From an uncultured Alistipes sp. (GTDB taxonomy: Bacteria > Bacteroidota > Bacteroidia > Bacteroidales > Rikenellaceae): a stretch of DNA of 50,155 bases. Position 1 is the first letter of the stretch, and every line of letters starts with the position of its first letter. Where the stretch lies: assembly GCF_949296715.1 (NCBI RefSeq), contig NZ_CASFQD010000004.1, positions 1-50,155 on the forward strand, given 5' to 3'. The position numbers and the translations under genes are program-made. The notes under the pieces are model-generated. The model made no database searches. It was given only the letters and a program-made list of their open reading frames with translations, and had not been told where the DNA came from. Shown piece by piece: positions 40,735-49,248 of the stretch.

Positions 40735-42996
40735 ATGATACGACATCTTTTCACCCTGCTGCTGGCCGCCGCCGTATGCTGCGGCACCCACTCCTGCGCG
40801 CGCTGCGATGCCGGCGGGAATACCGAGCCGCAGCTGCGCCCCTCGGAGTATGTCTCGACGCTCGTGGGCACGCTCTCGGACTTCTCGCTCTCGACGGGCA
40901 ACACCTATCCGGCCATCGCCCTGCCCTGGGGTATGAACTTCTGGACGCCCCAGACGGGCAGGATGGGCGACGGCTGGGCCTACACCTACGGCGCCCACAC
41001 GATCCGGGGCTTCAAGCAGACGCACCAGCCTTCGCCGTGGATCAACGACTACGGACAGTTCTCGCTCATGCCCGTGCGCGGCGCCGACAAGTTCGACGAG
41101 GAGTCGCGCCAGAGCTGGTTCTCGCACCAGAGCGAGGAGGCGCGTCCCTACTACTATGCGGTCTACCTGGCCGACCATGACATCCGCACGGAGATTGTGC
41201 CGACGGAGCGCGCCGCCGTGCTGCGCTTCACCTTCCCCGAGTCGGACGAGTCGGGCGTGGTCGTCGACGCCTTCGACCGCGGCTCCTACGTGCGCGTGAT
41301 GCCCGACAACCGCACGGTCGTGGGCTACACGACGCGCAACAGCGGTGGTGTGCCGGAGAACTTCCGCAACTGGTTCGTCATCCGCTTCGACCGCTCGTTC
41401 GAGGGCTTCGACGTGATGCTCGACGGCAAGGTGCTCGACGGGGCGCACGAGGCGACGGGCGACCACGCTCTGGCGAAGGTGCACTTCACGACGCGCCGCG
41501 GCGAGCGGATCGAGGCCCGCGTGGCGTCGTCGTTCATCTCCGAGCAGCAGGCGCTGCGCAACCTCGGCGAGCTGGGCGAGGATTCGTTCGAGCAGCTCAA
41601 GGAGAAGGCGCAGGCGCGCTGGGACGAGGTGCTGGGCCGCATCGAGGTCTCGGGCGGCACGACCGACCAGCTGCGCACCTTCTATTCGTGCCTCTACCGT
41701 TCGACGCTCTTCCCGCGCAAGTTCTACGAGATCGACGAAAAGGGCCAGCCGGTGCACTACAGCCCCTACAACGGCGAGGTGCTGCCCGGATACATGTACA
41801 CCGACACGGGCTTCTGGGATACGTTCCGCTGCCTCTTCCCGCTGCTGAACCTCGTTTATCCGTCGGTCAACGCCGAGATTCAGGCCGGCCTGGCAAACAC
41901 CTACCGTGAGAGCGGCTTCCTGCCCGAGTGGGCCTCGCCGGGCCATCGCGGCTGCATGGTGGGCAACAACTCTGCGTCGGTCGTTTCGGATGCCATCCTC
42001 AAGGGCGTGACGCCTGCCGGGGATGTCGAAACCCTCTACGAGGCGATGATGAGCGGCCGCACGCAGGTGCACCCGACGGTCAGCTCGACGGGCCGCTGGG
42101 GACACGAGTACTACAATACGCTGGGATACGTCCCCTACGACGTGAACATCCCGGAGAATGCCGCGCGCACGCTCGAATACGCCTACGATGACTGGTGCAT
42201 TGCCCGCGTGGCCGAGCACCTCGGCCGCAGCGACGATGCCGCCCTGCTCGACAAGGCTGCGAAGAACTACCGCAACCTCTTCGATCCGGAGACGAAGCTC
42301 ATGCGCGGCCGCAATGCCGACGGCACATTCCAGTCGCCGTTCAGCGCCTACAAGTGGGGCGATGCCTTCACCGAGGGCAACTCGTGGCACTACACGTGGT
42401 CGGTGTTCCACGACGTCGAGGGGCTGGCCGAACTGATGGGCGGACGCGAGGAGTTCGGGCGGATGCTCGACTCGGTCTTCGTCGTGCCGCCGATCTACGA
42501 CGACAGCTACTACGGCTTCCGCATCCACGAGATTACCGAGATGCAGGTGGCCAACATGGGTAACTACGCCCACGGCAACCAGCCCGCACAGCACATGATC
42601 TACCTCTACAACTACGCCGGCATGCCGCACAAGGCGCAGTGGTGGACACGCGAAGTGATGGACCGCCTCTATTCGGCCAAGCCCGACGGCTACTGCGGCG
42701 ACGAGGACAACGGCCAGACCTCGGCGTGGTATGTCTTCTCGGCGATGGGCTTCTATCCCGTTTGCCCGGCATCGGACGAGTACCAGCTTGGCTCGCCGCT
42801 CTTCCGCCGGGTGACGATCCATCTCGAGAACGGCGAGACGGTCGAGATCGACGCCCCGAACAACAGCCCCGGGAACCGCTATGTGGGCCGCATGCTCTAC
42901 AACGGCAAGCTCTACGACCGGACGGTGCTGAACTATTCGGAGCTTCAGAAGGGTGCCGTGATCGAGTTCGACATGCAGCCGGAGCCGAAACGTTGA
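40735..42996 (+). CDS. GH92 alpha-mannosidase (third), BT3990-like
   Basis: The 753-residue protein has a lipoprotein or cleaved signal (FTLLLAAAVCCGTHSC). The N-domain starts SEYVSTLVGTLSDFSLSTGN and continues TYPAIALPWGMNFWTPQTG. This differs from the 'YVDPFIGT' opening of the other two GH92 genes and resembles the BT3990-type alpha-1,2-mannosidase subgroup. Catalytic-domain markers are YTDTGFWDTFRCLFPLLN, WASPGHRGCMVGNNSASVV, GRWGHEYYNTLGYVPYD and the acidic motif G655-D-E-D658-NGQTSAWY. An alpha-1,2 preference for trimming Man9 to Man5-type cores is inferred. It ends the operon, with a terminator at 43082-43114. Confidence 0.87.
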   Translation: MIRHLFTLLLAAAVCCGTHSCARCDAGGNTEPQLRPSEYVSTLVGTLSDFSLSTGNTYPAIALPWGMNFWTPQTGRMGDGWAYTYGAHTIRGFKQTHQPSPWINDYGQFSLMPVRGADKFDEESRQSWFSHQSEEARPYYYAVYLADHDIRTEIVPTERAAVLRFTFPESDESGVVVDAFDRGSYVRVMPDNRTVVGYTTRNSGGVPENFRNWFVIRFDRSFEGFDVMLDGKVLDGAHEATGDHALAKVHFTTRRGERIEARVASSFISEQQALRNLGELGEDSFEQLKEKAQARWDEVLGRIEVSGGTTDQLRTFYSCLYRSTLFPRKFYEIDEKGQPVHYSPYNGEVLPGYMYTDTGFWDTFRCLFPLLNLVYPSVNAEIQAGLANTYRESGFLPEWASPGHRGCMVGNNSASVVSDAILKGVTPAGDVETLYEAMMSGRTQVHPTVSSTGRWGHEYYNTLGYVPYDVNIPENAARTLEYAYDDWCIARVAEHLGRSDDAALLDKAAKNYRNLFDPETKLMRGRNADGTFQSPFSAYKWGDAFTEGNSWHYTWSVFHDVEGLAELMGGREEFGRMLDSVFVVPPIYDDSYYGFRIHEITEMQVANMGNYAHGNQPAQHMIYLYNYAGMPHKAQWWTREVMDRLYSAKPDGYCGDEDNGQTSAWYVFSAMGFYPVCPASDEYQLGSPLFRRVTIHLENGETVEIDAPNNSPGNRYVGRMLYNGKLYDRTVLNYSELQKGAVIEFDMQPEPKR

Positions 42997-43081
42997 TTCC
43001 GGCAACCGCCCGGGCGGCGGCTTCGGACAGCGGAACTTGCTCTTCATGCGTTCGTAGCTGTTTCGCAGCCGATGGATCGGA

Positions 43082-43114
43082 CGGAACCCGCTTGTGGCGG
43101 GTTTCGTCTTTTTT
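43082..43114 (+). terminator. PUL-end terminator T1
   Basis: CGGAACCCGC (43082-43091) pairs with GCGGGTTTCG (43097-43106) around a TTGTG loop, then TCTTTTTT. The terminator at 44235 has nearly the same stem and tail, but its loop is the reverse complement of this one. Confidence 0.8.
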
Positions 43115-43222
43115 ATGACTGTTCGAAGCCCCGTTACCCGCCGCCGCAGCCATCCGATTGCATTTCAGTGAGTTTCGGATTTAGTTTTTCGCCTGAATTA
43201 TCGTAACTTGCCAAAAGAGATT

Positions 43223-43355
43223 ATCGACAGCAGGATTCCGTCGCGGATTTGCCAACCGGTAGGGTAGCCGGGGGCTGTCGATCCGCTCCATTATGCTGAA
43301 AAGCCCCGGACGGGGAGAATCCAAGAATACGCAGTGCCGAGGTTGTTGGAACTGC
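43223..43355 (+). ncRNA. Candidate structured leader RNA
   Basis: A 9-bp perfect stem, ATCGACAGC (43223-43231) with GCTGTCGAT (43274-43282), encloses smaller hairpins (ATTCCG/CGGAT, CCGG/CCGG). Further hairpins follow: CCCCG/CGGGG near 43296-43307, and GCAGTGCCGA with TTGGAACTGC around a 5-base loop at 43331-43355. A TAACTTGC box at 43204-43211 would start transcription just before it. It matches no riboswitch class I can name. It may be the 5' leader of the 43402 gene or a separate small RNA. Confidence 0.35.
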
Positions 43356-43401
43356 AAAACATTTTCAGACTGGAAGGTATAACCTATAAATAAATCGGAT
43401 C

Positions 43402-43953
43402 ATGAAAAATTTTGTCTGTATCTGTTTGGTGACATTATGTATGGTTTCGTGTGCATCCTACGTTCCTCACCACCCCGATCCCAATCACTACAGGTTGACC
43501 CGAAAGAAGTTTCGCAACCTCGAACAGCCCAAGATGGATTTGTATACCATAAGGTCTTGGAATTTAGCTAACAATAATATGGATTGTTACTATTTTTATG
43601 TCGACCGGCGAAACGGGATATATATGCATGTTGATGACAAGAACAGTGTTGAATTCGGACTTTGTCGAACAAGTCAGGATACGCTGTATTGTTATCCCCG
43701 ATTCTATAAAGACTATAGGGATTCTGTGTTTGTGAGAAGTAATATTTCCCGTTTATATGCAGCTTTTAATGAGAAGGGGGGATTGGATGATTTGGATGAA
43801 CTTGTCTATTTGCAAACCGAGGATAAGTTAATCTACATAGGTCCTCCGGGCTTCTGGCCCGAATCAGCTCTTCTTATTGGTGGTGGAGACTTTGAAAAGG
43901 TGAAAATCCCTAATAAACGGAAATACATGCATTTTCTGATGAATATGCCTTGA
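43402..43953 (+). CDS. Hypothetical lipoprotein
   Basis: The 183-residue protein has a lipoprotein signal (MKNFVCICLVTLCMVSC) and then ASYVPHHPDPNHYRLTRKKF. It is rich in Tyr, Asp and Asn (NLANNNMDCYYFYVDRRNG, YCYPRFYKDYRDSVFV) and ends in a Gly patch (ALLIGGGDFEKVKIP). Codon use is more A/T-rich than the PUL on its left, like the small genes of the 4-8 kb island, so it may be acquired DNA. It lies between two look-alike terminators and behind a structured leader. No family is recognised; resemblance in style to orphan immunity lipoproteins is only an impression. Confidence 0.6.
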   Translation: MKNFVCICLVTLCMVSCASYVPHHPDPNHYRLTRKKFRNLEQPKMDLYTIRSWNLANNNMDCYYFYVDRRNGIYMHVDDKNSVEFGLCRTSQDTLYCYPRFYKDYRDSVFVRSNISRLYAAFNEKGGLDDLDELVYLQTEDKLIYIGPPGFWPESALLIGGGDFEKVKIPNKRKYMHFLMNMP

Positions 43954-44123
43954 CACTCAAAACACAAGGTATTCGTCGGTGAATCCTTTTGTGATATATG
44001 CGGACGAACCGGGATGTAATGTATCCGGACCGAACGCTGTGGTCCCCCATCCGGATACACCTGTGAATTGGGATTCGATTCCCTGTGTACACTTTCAGCG
44101 CAAATGCCGTTATTGAAATTTAC

Positions 44124-44155
44124 GACAGGAGGCCTGTTCACGCAGGCCTCCTGTC
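44124..44155 (+). terminator. Perfect 13-bp hairpin
   Basis: GACAGGAGGCCTG (44124-44136) and CAGGCCTCCTGTC (44143-44155) enclose a TTCACG loop. No T run follows, so it may be a factor-dependent terminator, an RNA-stabilising hairpin or a protein-binding palindrome. Confidence 0.45.
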
Positions 44156-44234
44156 ATCTGTATAAAAAAGGAAGAACCTTGTTCCCGATGCATGAGAAGG
44201 GAAGTGCTGTATGTCTTGCGACATTATGAACTTT

Positions 44235-44267
44235 CGGAACCCGCCACAAGCGGGTTCCGTCTTTTTT
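44235..44267 (+). terminator. Terminator T2
   Basis: CGGAACCCGC (44235-44244) pairs perfectly with GCGGGTTCCG (44250-44259) around a CACAA loop, followed by TCTTTTTT. Its tail CGTCTTTTTTATG is identical to that of T1 at 43105-43117. Confidence 0.8.
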
Positions 44268-44474
44268 ATGCAACCGTTCGGTCTGGAGGAGTTTCAGACG
44301 ATTCCCCGGCGGTGATACTCCGGAGTGTTTTTACCGAAAAATCACGCGCTTTCATAAATTAAATCGTAAAATACTCGGTGTCATATATAATGCAAATATG
44401 GCATATGTATATATTATAGGTCATTAATTGTCAGAAAATCATAATTATACATAATGTGTATAACTGAAATGAAA

Positions 44475-44633
44475 TTTTGTTCGGAAATGGGCGACAACGG
44501 GACTTATAGATAGAATATGTTTCGATTTTTCGGATTATACTGTTAAATTGCTTTCAATTTGTTACTTATATACCCCTAAAAACCCTTTTTTATACTTGTA
44601 TTTTCCATGTTTGTTTTTACTTTTGTTCGGAAA
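44475..44633. repeat. Paired 13-base direct repeat in A/T-rich leader
   Basis: TTTTGTTCGGAAA occurs at 44475-44487 and 44621-44633, both followed by an ATG-containing stretch. The copies lie 146 bases apart, upstream of the surface lipoprotein genes, and could be regulator sites. Confidence 0.35.
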
Positions 44634-44917
44634 ATGATGGGTATGAAAGTGTAAGTCGGCCGTCTTGCAGCATCAACATTGGAAGAGAGGAGGGGAAACA
44701 GGCAGCTTGTTCCTCGCGTAGCCACTTTTGAATGATACGGGCGCAAATTTGGGATTGGCTTCCTCGCGAAGTGCTCGGTATTTCACGCGTTCCCGCCTTC
44801 GCACCACACTACACATGGATGCTCCGCAGGTGCCCGGGACCTTTCAACCCTCATATCCGTGATGGCCCCAAAAAGAAAACAACCCCGGCCTCAGGCCACC
44901 TAAAAACTTCGTAGTAC

Positions 44918-47215
44918 ATGAAAAAACTCTATTCCTTGTGCATGCTGCTCTCCGTTATTGGAGTTGGCGCTCTCCCGATGATCTCGTGCACTAAGAATGA
45001 CGAGAAGAAAGGGAACAACGACACCCCGCTGTCCGAAAACGCATTCTCTTACAACGGCGTCGAGTCTTCCATCGCATCCGTTGTCTATGCCGTCGACGAG
45101 GAAAGTCTCGTTTATTCCATTTATTTCTCATCTGTTCAAGGAATTGCCGACCTCGAATCCATGCTTCAGGCCGATGACTATATTCTTATCAAGACGTCTG
45201 CCCCGACGGGGAACATCGATCTGACGGCCGAAGGGAACTCGCTGGTATACAAGAATATCAGGGTCTCACCCGAAACGGCTGCCGATGTGACCCGAAGCAC
45301 TCTGTCGCTGCAGTTCACCTCCACGACCTCCGTCCAGATGTCGCTCGATGTGGCCATGGCTTCCGGCGAGACGCTCGAGGCCAACTACGACGGTTCCTGC
45401 ATCTGCCATGTCGAGGAGGTCCCGACCGGAGACGCCATCGTCCTCGACACGCCGCTCTTCAGCTGGTGGATCGGGCAGACAAGTCTCGGCCCGAACGACT
45501 ATTATTTCGCCATGAGCAATGTCAAGACCCACGTTCAGTACGGTACTTCGATCGCCATGTCCGAGCCCGGATATGCGCTGGTCATCGACTGCTACGTGGA
45601 CAGCGGTTCGCAATGGCAGACCTTCCCTACCGGCACCTTCAAGGAGAGCAACTCCAACGCCGACCATACCTACTACAGCTATAACAGTTTCGCCGTTTAT
45701 TTCGACGGCATGAACTATACGACCATGCCGCTCTCGGGCGACGTTGTCATCTCGCGCGGCGAAAACAACCTCGTCCGCGTCTCCGCAGCCTTCCTCGACA
45801 CCGACGGCGTGAAACATCCAATTTCGTTCGAGGGCGATCTGCGTGTGGGCAACGGCACCACGATGCCCACGCTGCCTCACCTGATGCGGGATGTCGAGAT
45901 CAAGGGATTCTATGCCCAAGGCACCTATGAAGGCGATGTGAACGATACGGGAAGCGGTTTGTCCGAAGTCTTCATCATCGATGAGGCCGGCGACAACAAC
46001 CAGCCGAACAGCTACGGGCTCAACGTGGCCGTCTTCAGCACCAAGTTCCTCGATCCCCGGAATGAACGCAAGCTCGTTGCCGGCACCTACACGGCCTCCT
46101 ATTCGGGCGAGCAGGGTACCTGGGTGCCTACTTCCGAGATGACCATCCTCGGCATGGTGATTCCATTGGGAACGTATGCCGCCTTCACCCCCGAGGACGA
46201 CGGTACGCAAACGGCCTATTACTCCTATCCCGTCGACGGAACGATCGAAATCGAGGAGACCGGAACCAACCGCTACACCATCCATGTCGACCTTCTGGCG
46301 CAGACCGGTTATACGATCAAGGGCGGCATCGAGGATAGCGAAATTTACCTTACGGATACGTCGGATGATGACGACAATGACGGCTCCTCGACGTTGACGT
46401 CCGATCTGGACCTCGACCTGAACCACGTGAAGCAGGCTAACTGCTTCCCGCAAAGCAAGGTCTATGTCGAAGGCCTGGGGTATGTCGATGTCGACAAGAT
46501 CACCACGATCGCGGCGCCTGCCGCTCCCGAGGAGTGCGGCTACCAGTATATCGACCTCGGTCTGGTCACGGGTGTCTACGAGCATGACCCGACGGGCGAA
46601 TACGATGATCCGGGCAAGCTCGTCGCAGGCGACATCTTCCGTCTGGACCTGCTGGTCAACCCCGGCGACGAGGACAAGATCACGCCGGGAACCTACACCG
46701 TTTCGCCCAACCGCTACCTGGTTTCCATGTGGCCCGGCGTCTGCTACCGCGGCGTCCAGCTCGAGGAGGGACATGTCGGAAGCCGCTGGCTCGACATCAG
46801 CAGCGCCATCGGCAACGGTTATCCCTCGTATTATCACGATCCTACCTATTTTGTCATCGACGGCTGGCTCAACATCCCGTCGGTATATGGCTACGCCAGC
46901 CTCTACGAAGGCACCGTGACCATCACGAAGGCCGATGGCGGCGACAACTGGTTTACCTTCGAAATCGACGGGCAGGATGTGCTCCACCACAAGATCAGGG
47001 GTTCGTGGACCGGTCCGGTCGTGCTGGGCAATTCGGATACTCCGGTAGTTGATTCCGGCAAACACTTCGAAGCCGACGCCTCGTCCCCGGCAAAGACGAA
47101 TGAAGCGGCTGCGACTCTCGAACCGCAAGGCAGGAGCCGGGTTGCGAAGATGATCGACTGCAAGAACGCACAGCCTCTGCCGAAGCAGCCGGTTCAGCGA
47201 GTTACGTTCCGATAA
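44918..47215 (+). CDS. Large surface lipoprotein, paralogue 1
   Basis: The 765-residue lipoprotein has a signal (LLSVIGVGALPMISC) followed by TKNDEKKGND, a charged surface-export type sequence. Its first 150 residues align with the next gene: VVYAVDEESLVYSIYFSS, IADLESMLQADDYILIK, SLDVAMASGETLEANYDGSC. The middle and end are beta-rich repeats with recurring 'L.AGTYTAS', 'ITPGTYTVSPNRYLVSM' and 'YYSYPVDGTIEIEETG' phrases, suggesting stacked Ig- or lipocalin-like units. An Asp-rich stretch (TSDDDDNDG) separates two halves. No enzyme motif is seen. It is probably a surface-exposed structural, adhesive or binding protein. Confidence 0.65.
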   Translation: MKKLYSLCMLLSVIGVGALPMISCTKNDEKKGNNDTPLSENAFSYNGVESSIASVVYAVDEESLVYSIYFSSVQGIADLESMLQADDYILIKTSAPTGNIDLTAEGNSLVYKNIRVSPETAADVTRSTLSLQFTSTTSVQMSLDVAMASGETLEANYDGSCICHVEEVPTGDAIVLDTPLFSWWIGQTSLGPNDYYFAMSNVKTHVQYGTSIAMSEPGYALVIDCYVDSGSQWQTFPTGTFKESNSNADHTYYSYNSFAVYFDGMNYTTMPLSGDVVISRGENNLVRVSAAFLDTDGVKHPISFEGDLRVGNGTTMPTLPHLMRDVEIKGFYAQGTYEGDVNDTGSGLSEVFIIDEAGDNNQPNSYGLNVAVFSTKFLDPRNERKLVAGTYTASYSGEQGTWVPTSEMTILGMVIPLGTYAAFTPEDDGTQTAYYSYPVDGTIEIEETGTNRYTIHVDLLAQTGYTIKGGIEDSEIYLTDTSDDDDNDGSSTLTSDLDLDLNHVKQANCFPQSKVYVEGLGYVDVDKITTIAAPAAPEECGYQYIDLGLVTGVYEHDPTGEYDDPGKLVAGDIFRLDLLVNPGDEDKITPGTYTVSPNRYLVSMWPGVCYRGVQLEEGHVGSRWLDISSAIGNGYPSYYHDPTYFVIDGWLNIPSVYGYASLYEGTVTITKADGGDNWFTFEIDGQDVLHHKIRGSWTGPVVLGNSDTPVVDSGKHFEADASSPAKTNEAAATLEPQGRSRVAKMIDCKNAQPLPKQPVQRVTFR

Positions 47216-47235
47216 ATTCTTTCAGCTCAACAAAA

Positions 47236-47275
47236 AGAGCGCGAGTCTCGTCCGCGCCCGCGCTCTCTTTTCTCA
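47236..47275 (+). terminator. Hairpin between the paralogous lipoprotein genes
   Basis: AGAGCGCG (47236-47243) pairs with CGCGCTCT (47259-47266), followed by CTTTTCTC. It lies 20 bases after the stop at 47215, so the second gene may be transcribed only partly by read-through. Confidence 0.6.
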
Positions 47276-47292
47276 TCAAAAAACCAAGTCCT

Positions 47293-49167
47293 ATGAAAAC
47301 AAGCTATGTGTCGGGATTACGTATCCTGACGTGGGCAATCCTTTTGTCGGCAGTAGGCTTCACGTCCTGCAAAAAGGATGACAAAGACAAACCTGTTCCC
47401 CCCCCCGTTCAGCTCGTCGATCAGATCGAGTATGACGGTGGTGAGCCGATCAATATCAGATCGGCCGTCTACGAGGTGGAGGATACCGATCTGTACACCT
47501 TCTATCTCTCTCCGACGGCCGGCATTACGGGGATCGAGGAGATGCTCGGTGCCAACGACTATCTCGCCGTCAAGGTCCGCAATCCGAAGGGAGTGGTCGA
47601 TCCCGCGACCGGAGAGTTCGAAATCTCCTATTTGGACATAAAGGTCAGCGGGTCGACGCTGTCCGAGGCCGAATCGGTGACGCTGCAGGCCGATCTGCAG
47701 GTAGCGACTTCGCAGCTGAACCTCGTTGCCGAAGTGGCCATGGTGTCGGGCAAGACGTTGCGTGTCAACTACAACAACAGTTGCCCCGAGGCCCTGCTTC
47801 CGCCGCTGAACAACGAGTATGAACTTGACGGTGTGCCGACCTCGATCGGCAGCGTGCTGCTCTGGAACGATCCCGAAACCGGTGCCAGAAACTACTATTT
47901 CTACGCCGAGAGCGGTGTGACCGAACCTCAAGACGGTCTCAACGGGCTGGTAATTACCGTGGCCAAGGATGCCGGGACGAGCTTCGATTTCTCGACGGCT
48001 GATCCCGAGCAGGTGAAGGCTGTCTACGGCACGTTCCAGACGTCCGACGCCTCGACGACGGGAACGCTTACTCTTGAGATCAATGCCCAGACCGGAGCTC
48101 TGACCGTCTTGCTCGATGCCCGGCAGGGCGACAGCCGCCTGCGCGCTTCGTACACGGGCGCCTTTGTCGAGGGCTTCGATTGCCTCAACTACATCAAGGT
48201 GACCGAAAACGATGCCGTCGAGGAGCAGCCCCTGACGAAGATATTTATCAATGAGGGAACCTCCAACATCCTGACCTTCGGTCTGGTGGAGGCCGAATCG
48301 CCCGAGGACCTGAAGACCGGCCACTATGCCGTTTCGCTGACGCTGTCGACTGCTCAACTGCAGGGCGGCACGGCCGACATCGCGGCAGTTCGCGCCCAGC
48401 TCTTCGACTACCAGCTCTACAAGACGTGGGACAACGCCGTCATCACGAGCGGTGTGACCGGCTCGGTAACTACCGCCCGGACCGTCGACGGTTCGAAGAC
48501 CTTTATCCGCTTCTCGGTTCAGTATCCCGAGGGCCCGGCGTTCGAAGGCGAGTGGTTCGGCGAACTGACCCCGCAGAGCGAAGTCATCGACATGACCCCC
48601 GTGGAGCCGTTCCGTCCCCACATCACCATTACGCAGTCCGACGGTGTGTCGGTTGTCTATGACGCGACTGTGAGCAGCATGGAGGTGCGCATGCAGAAGA
48701 ATTACAGGCTGCGCGGCGGCGATCCGCAGTACGGCGGTGCCACCTTTGACACCTACGTCTTCTACTTCCGTCCCGAGGACAGTGACGACGACATCGAATC
48801 GAAGTATTCGATCCCGCAGTTCTGGATTCCGGTTTCGTACCTCGGCCAGTCGGATATCGACCTCACCTCCGGAGCCGAAGACCTCCACTGGGCGCTGAAA
48901 TACCAGGGATATGGCCTGCAACTGACCGAATACACGGAGAACTATACGATGTATGGTTCCACTTACGGCAACTGTCCGTTGGAGGCCAAGGCTACGGTTG
49001 TGCGGAATGACGACAAGACCTGGAAAGTCACCTTCACGATGACGGACAAGTACATGTCCTACGGCTTTGAGAGCGGTACGGGCAATACGCTCGTCATCGA
49101 ATGGGAGGGTCCTGCCACCAAGTATTCGGGTTCCCAGCAGAATGACATGACGGACGCCGACTATTGA
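47293..49167 (+). CDS. Large surface lipoprotein, paralogue 2
   Basis: The 624-residue lipoprotein has a signal (WAILLSAVGFTSC) followed by KKDDKDKP, a good match to the acidic surface-export signal. The N-terminal 150 residues match paralogue 1 in order: SAVYEVEDTDLYTFYLSPTA, ITGIEEMLGANDYLAVKV, AEVAMVSGKTLRVNYNNSC. The C-terminal part has beta-rich units and ends YMSYGFESGTGNTLVIEWEG. The two genes probably arose by tandem duplication. No catalytic motif is visible, and the function is unknown. A terminator follows at 49211-49248. Confidence 0.65.
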   Translation: MKTSYVSGLRILTWAILLSAVGFTSCKKDDKDKPVPPPVQLVDQIEYDGGEPINIRSAVYEVEDTDLYTFYLSPTAGITGIEEMLGANDYLAVKVRNPKGVVDPATGEFEISYLDIKVSGSTLSEAESVTLQADLQVATSQLNLVAEVAMVSGKTLRVNYNNSCPEALLPPLNNEYELDGVPTSIGSVLLWNDPETGARNYYFYAESGVTEPQDGLNGLVITVAKDAGTSFDFSTADPEQVKAVYGTFQTSDASTTGTLTLEINAQTGALTVLLDARQGDSRLRASYTGAFVEGFDCLNYIKVTENDAVEEQPLTKIFINEGTSNILTFGLVEAESPEDLKTGHYAVSLTLSTAQLQGGTADIAAVRAQLFDYQLYKTWDNAVITSGVTGSVTTARTVDGSKTFIRFSVQYPEGPAFEGEWFGELTPQSEVIDMTPVEPFRPHITITQSDGVSVVYDATVSSMEVRMQKNYRLRGGDPQYGGATFDTYVFYFRPEDSDDDIESKYSIPQFWIPVSYLGQSDIDLTSGAEDLHWALKYQGYGLQLTEYTENYTMYGSTYGNCPLEAKATVVRNDDKTWKVTFTMTDKYMSYGFESGTGNTLVIEWEGPATKYSGSQQNDMTDADY

Positions 49168-49210
49168 TTGCTGTCCTGCGGCCGGTAAGCGACCGCACAG
49201 ACAGATTTCC

Positions 49211-49248
49211 GACCCCGGTCCTGTGAGTAGGATCGGGGCCGTTTTTTT
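49211..49248 (+). terminator. Intrinsic terminator after paralogue 2
   Basis: GACCCCGGTCCT pairs with AGGATCGGGGCC around GTGAGT, with one mismatch and one G-T pair, and is followed by GTTTTTTT. Confidence 0.7.

Larger units (their letters stand above)
42997..43401. other. Intergenic region with terminator, promoter and structured leader
   Basis: No protein gene is seen. The region holds the PUL terminator (43082-43114), a TAACTTGC -7-like box (43204-43211) and a likely folded leader RNA (43223-43355) for the lipoprotein gene at 43402. Confidence 0.5.
43954..44917. other. Long intergenic region
   Basis: No convincing gene is seen in 964 bases. The region contains a 13-bp perfect hairpin (44124-44155), terminator T2 (44235-44267), an A/T-rich tract (44343-44640) with two copies of TTTTGTTCGGAAA (44475-44487 and 44621-44633), and a G+C-richer leader before the lipoprotein at 44918. 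A 60-codon ORF at 44732-44914 has no protein-like features. A small RNA or long regulated leader is possible. Confidence 0.4.

Noticed and set aside
44732..44914. 60-codon ORF ending four bases before the lipoprotein start
   Set aside because: It is rich in Pro, Arg and Trp without pattern; no signal, domain or promoter evidence. A leader peptide cannot be excluded but is not supported.
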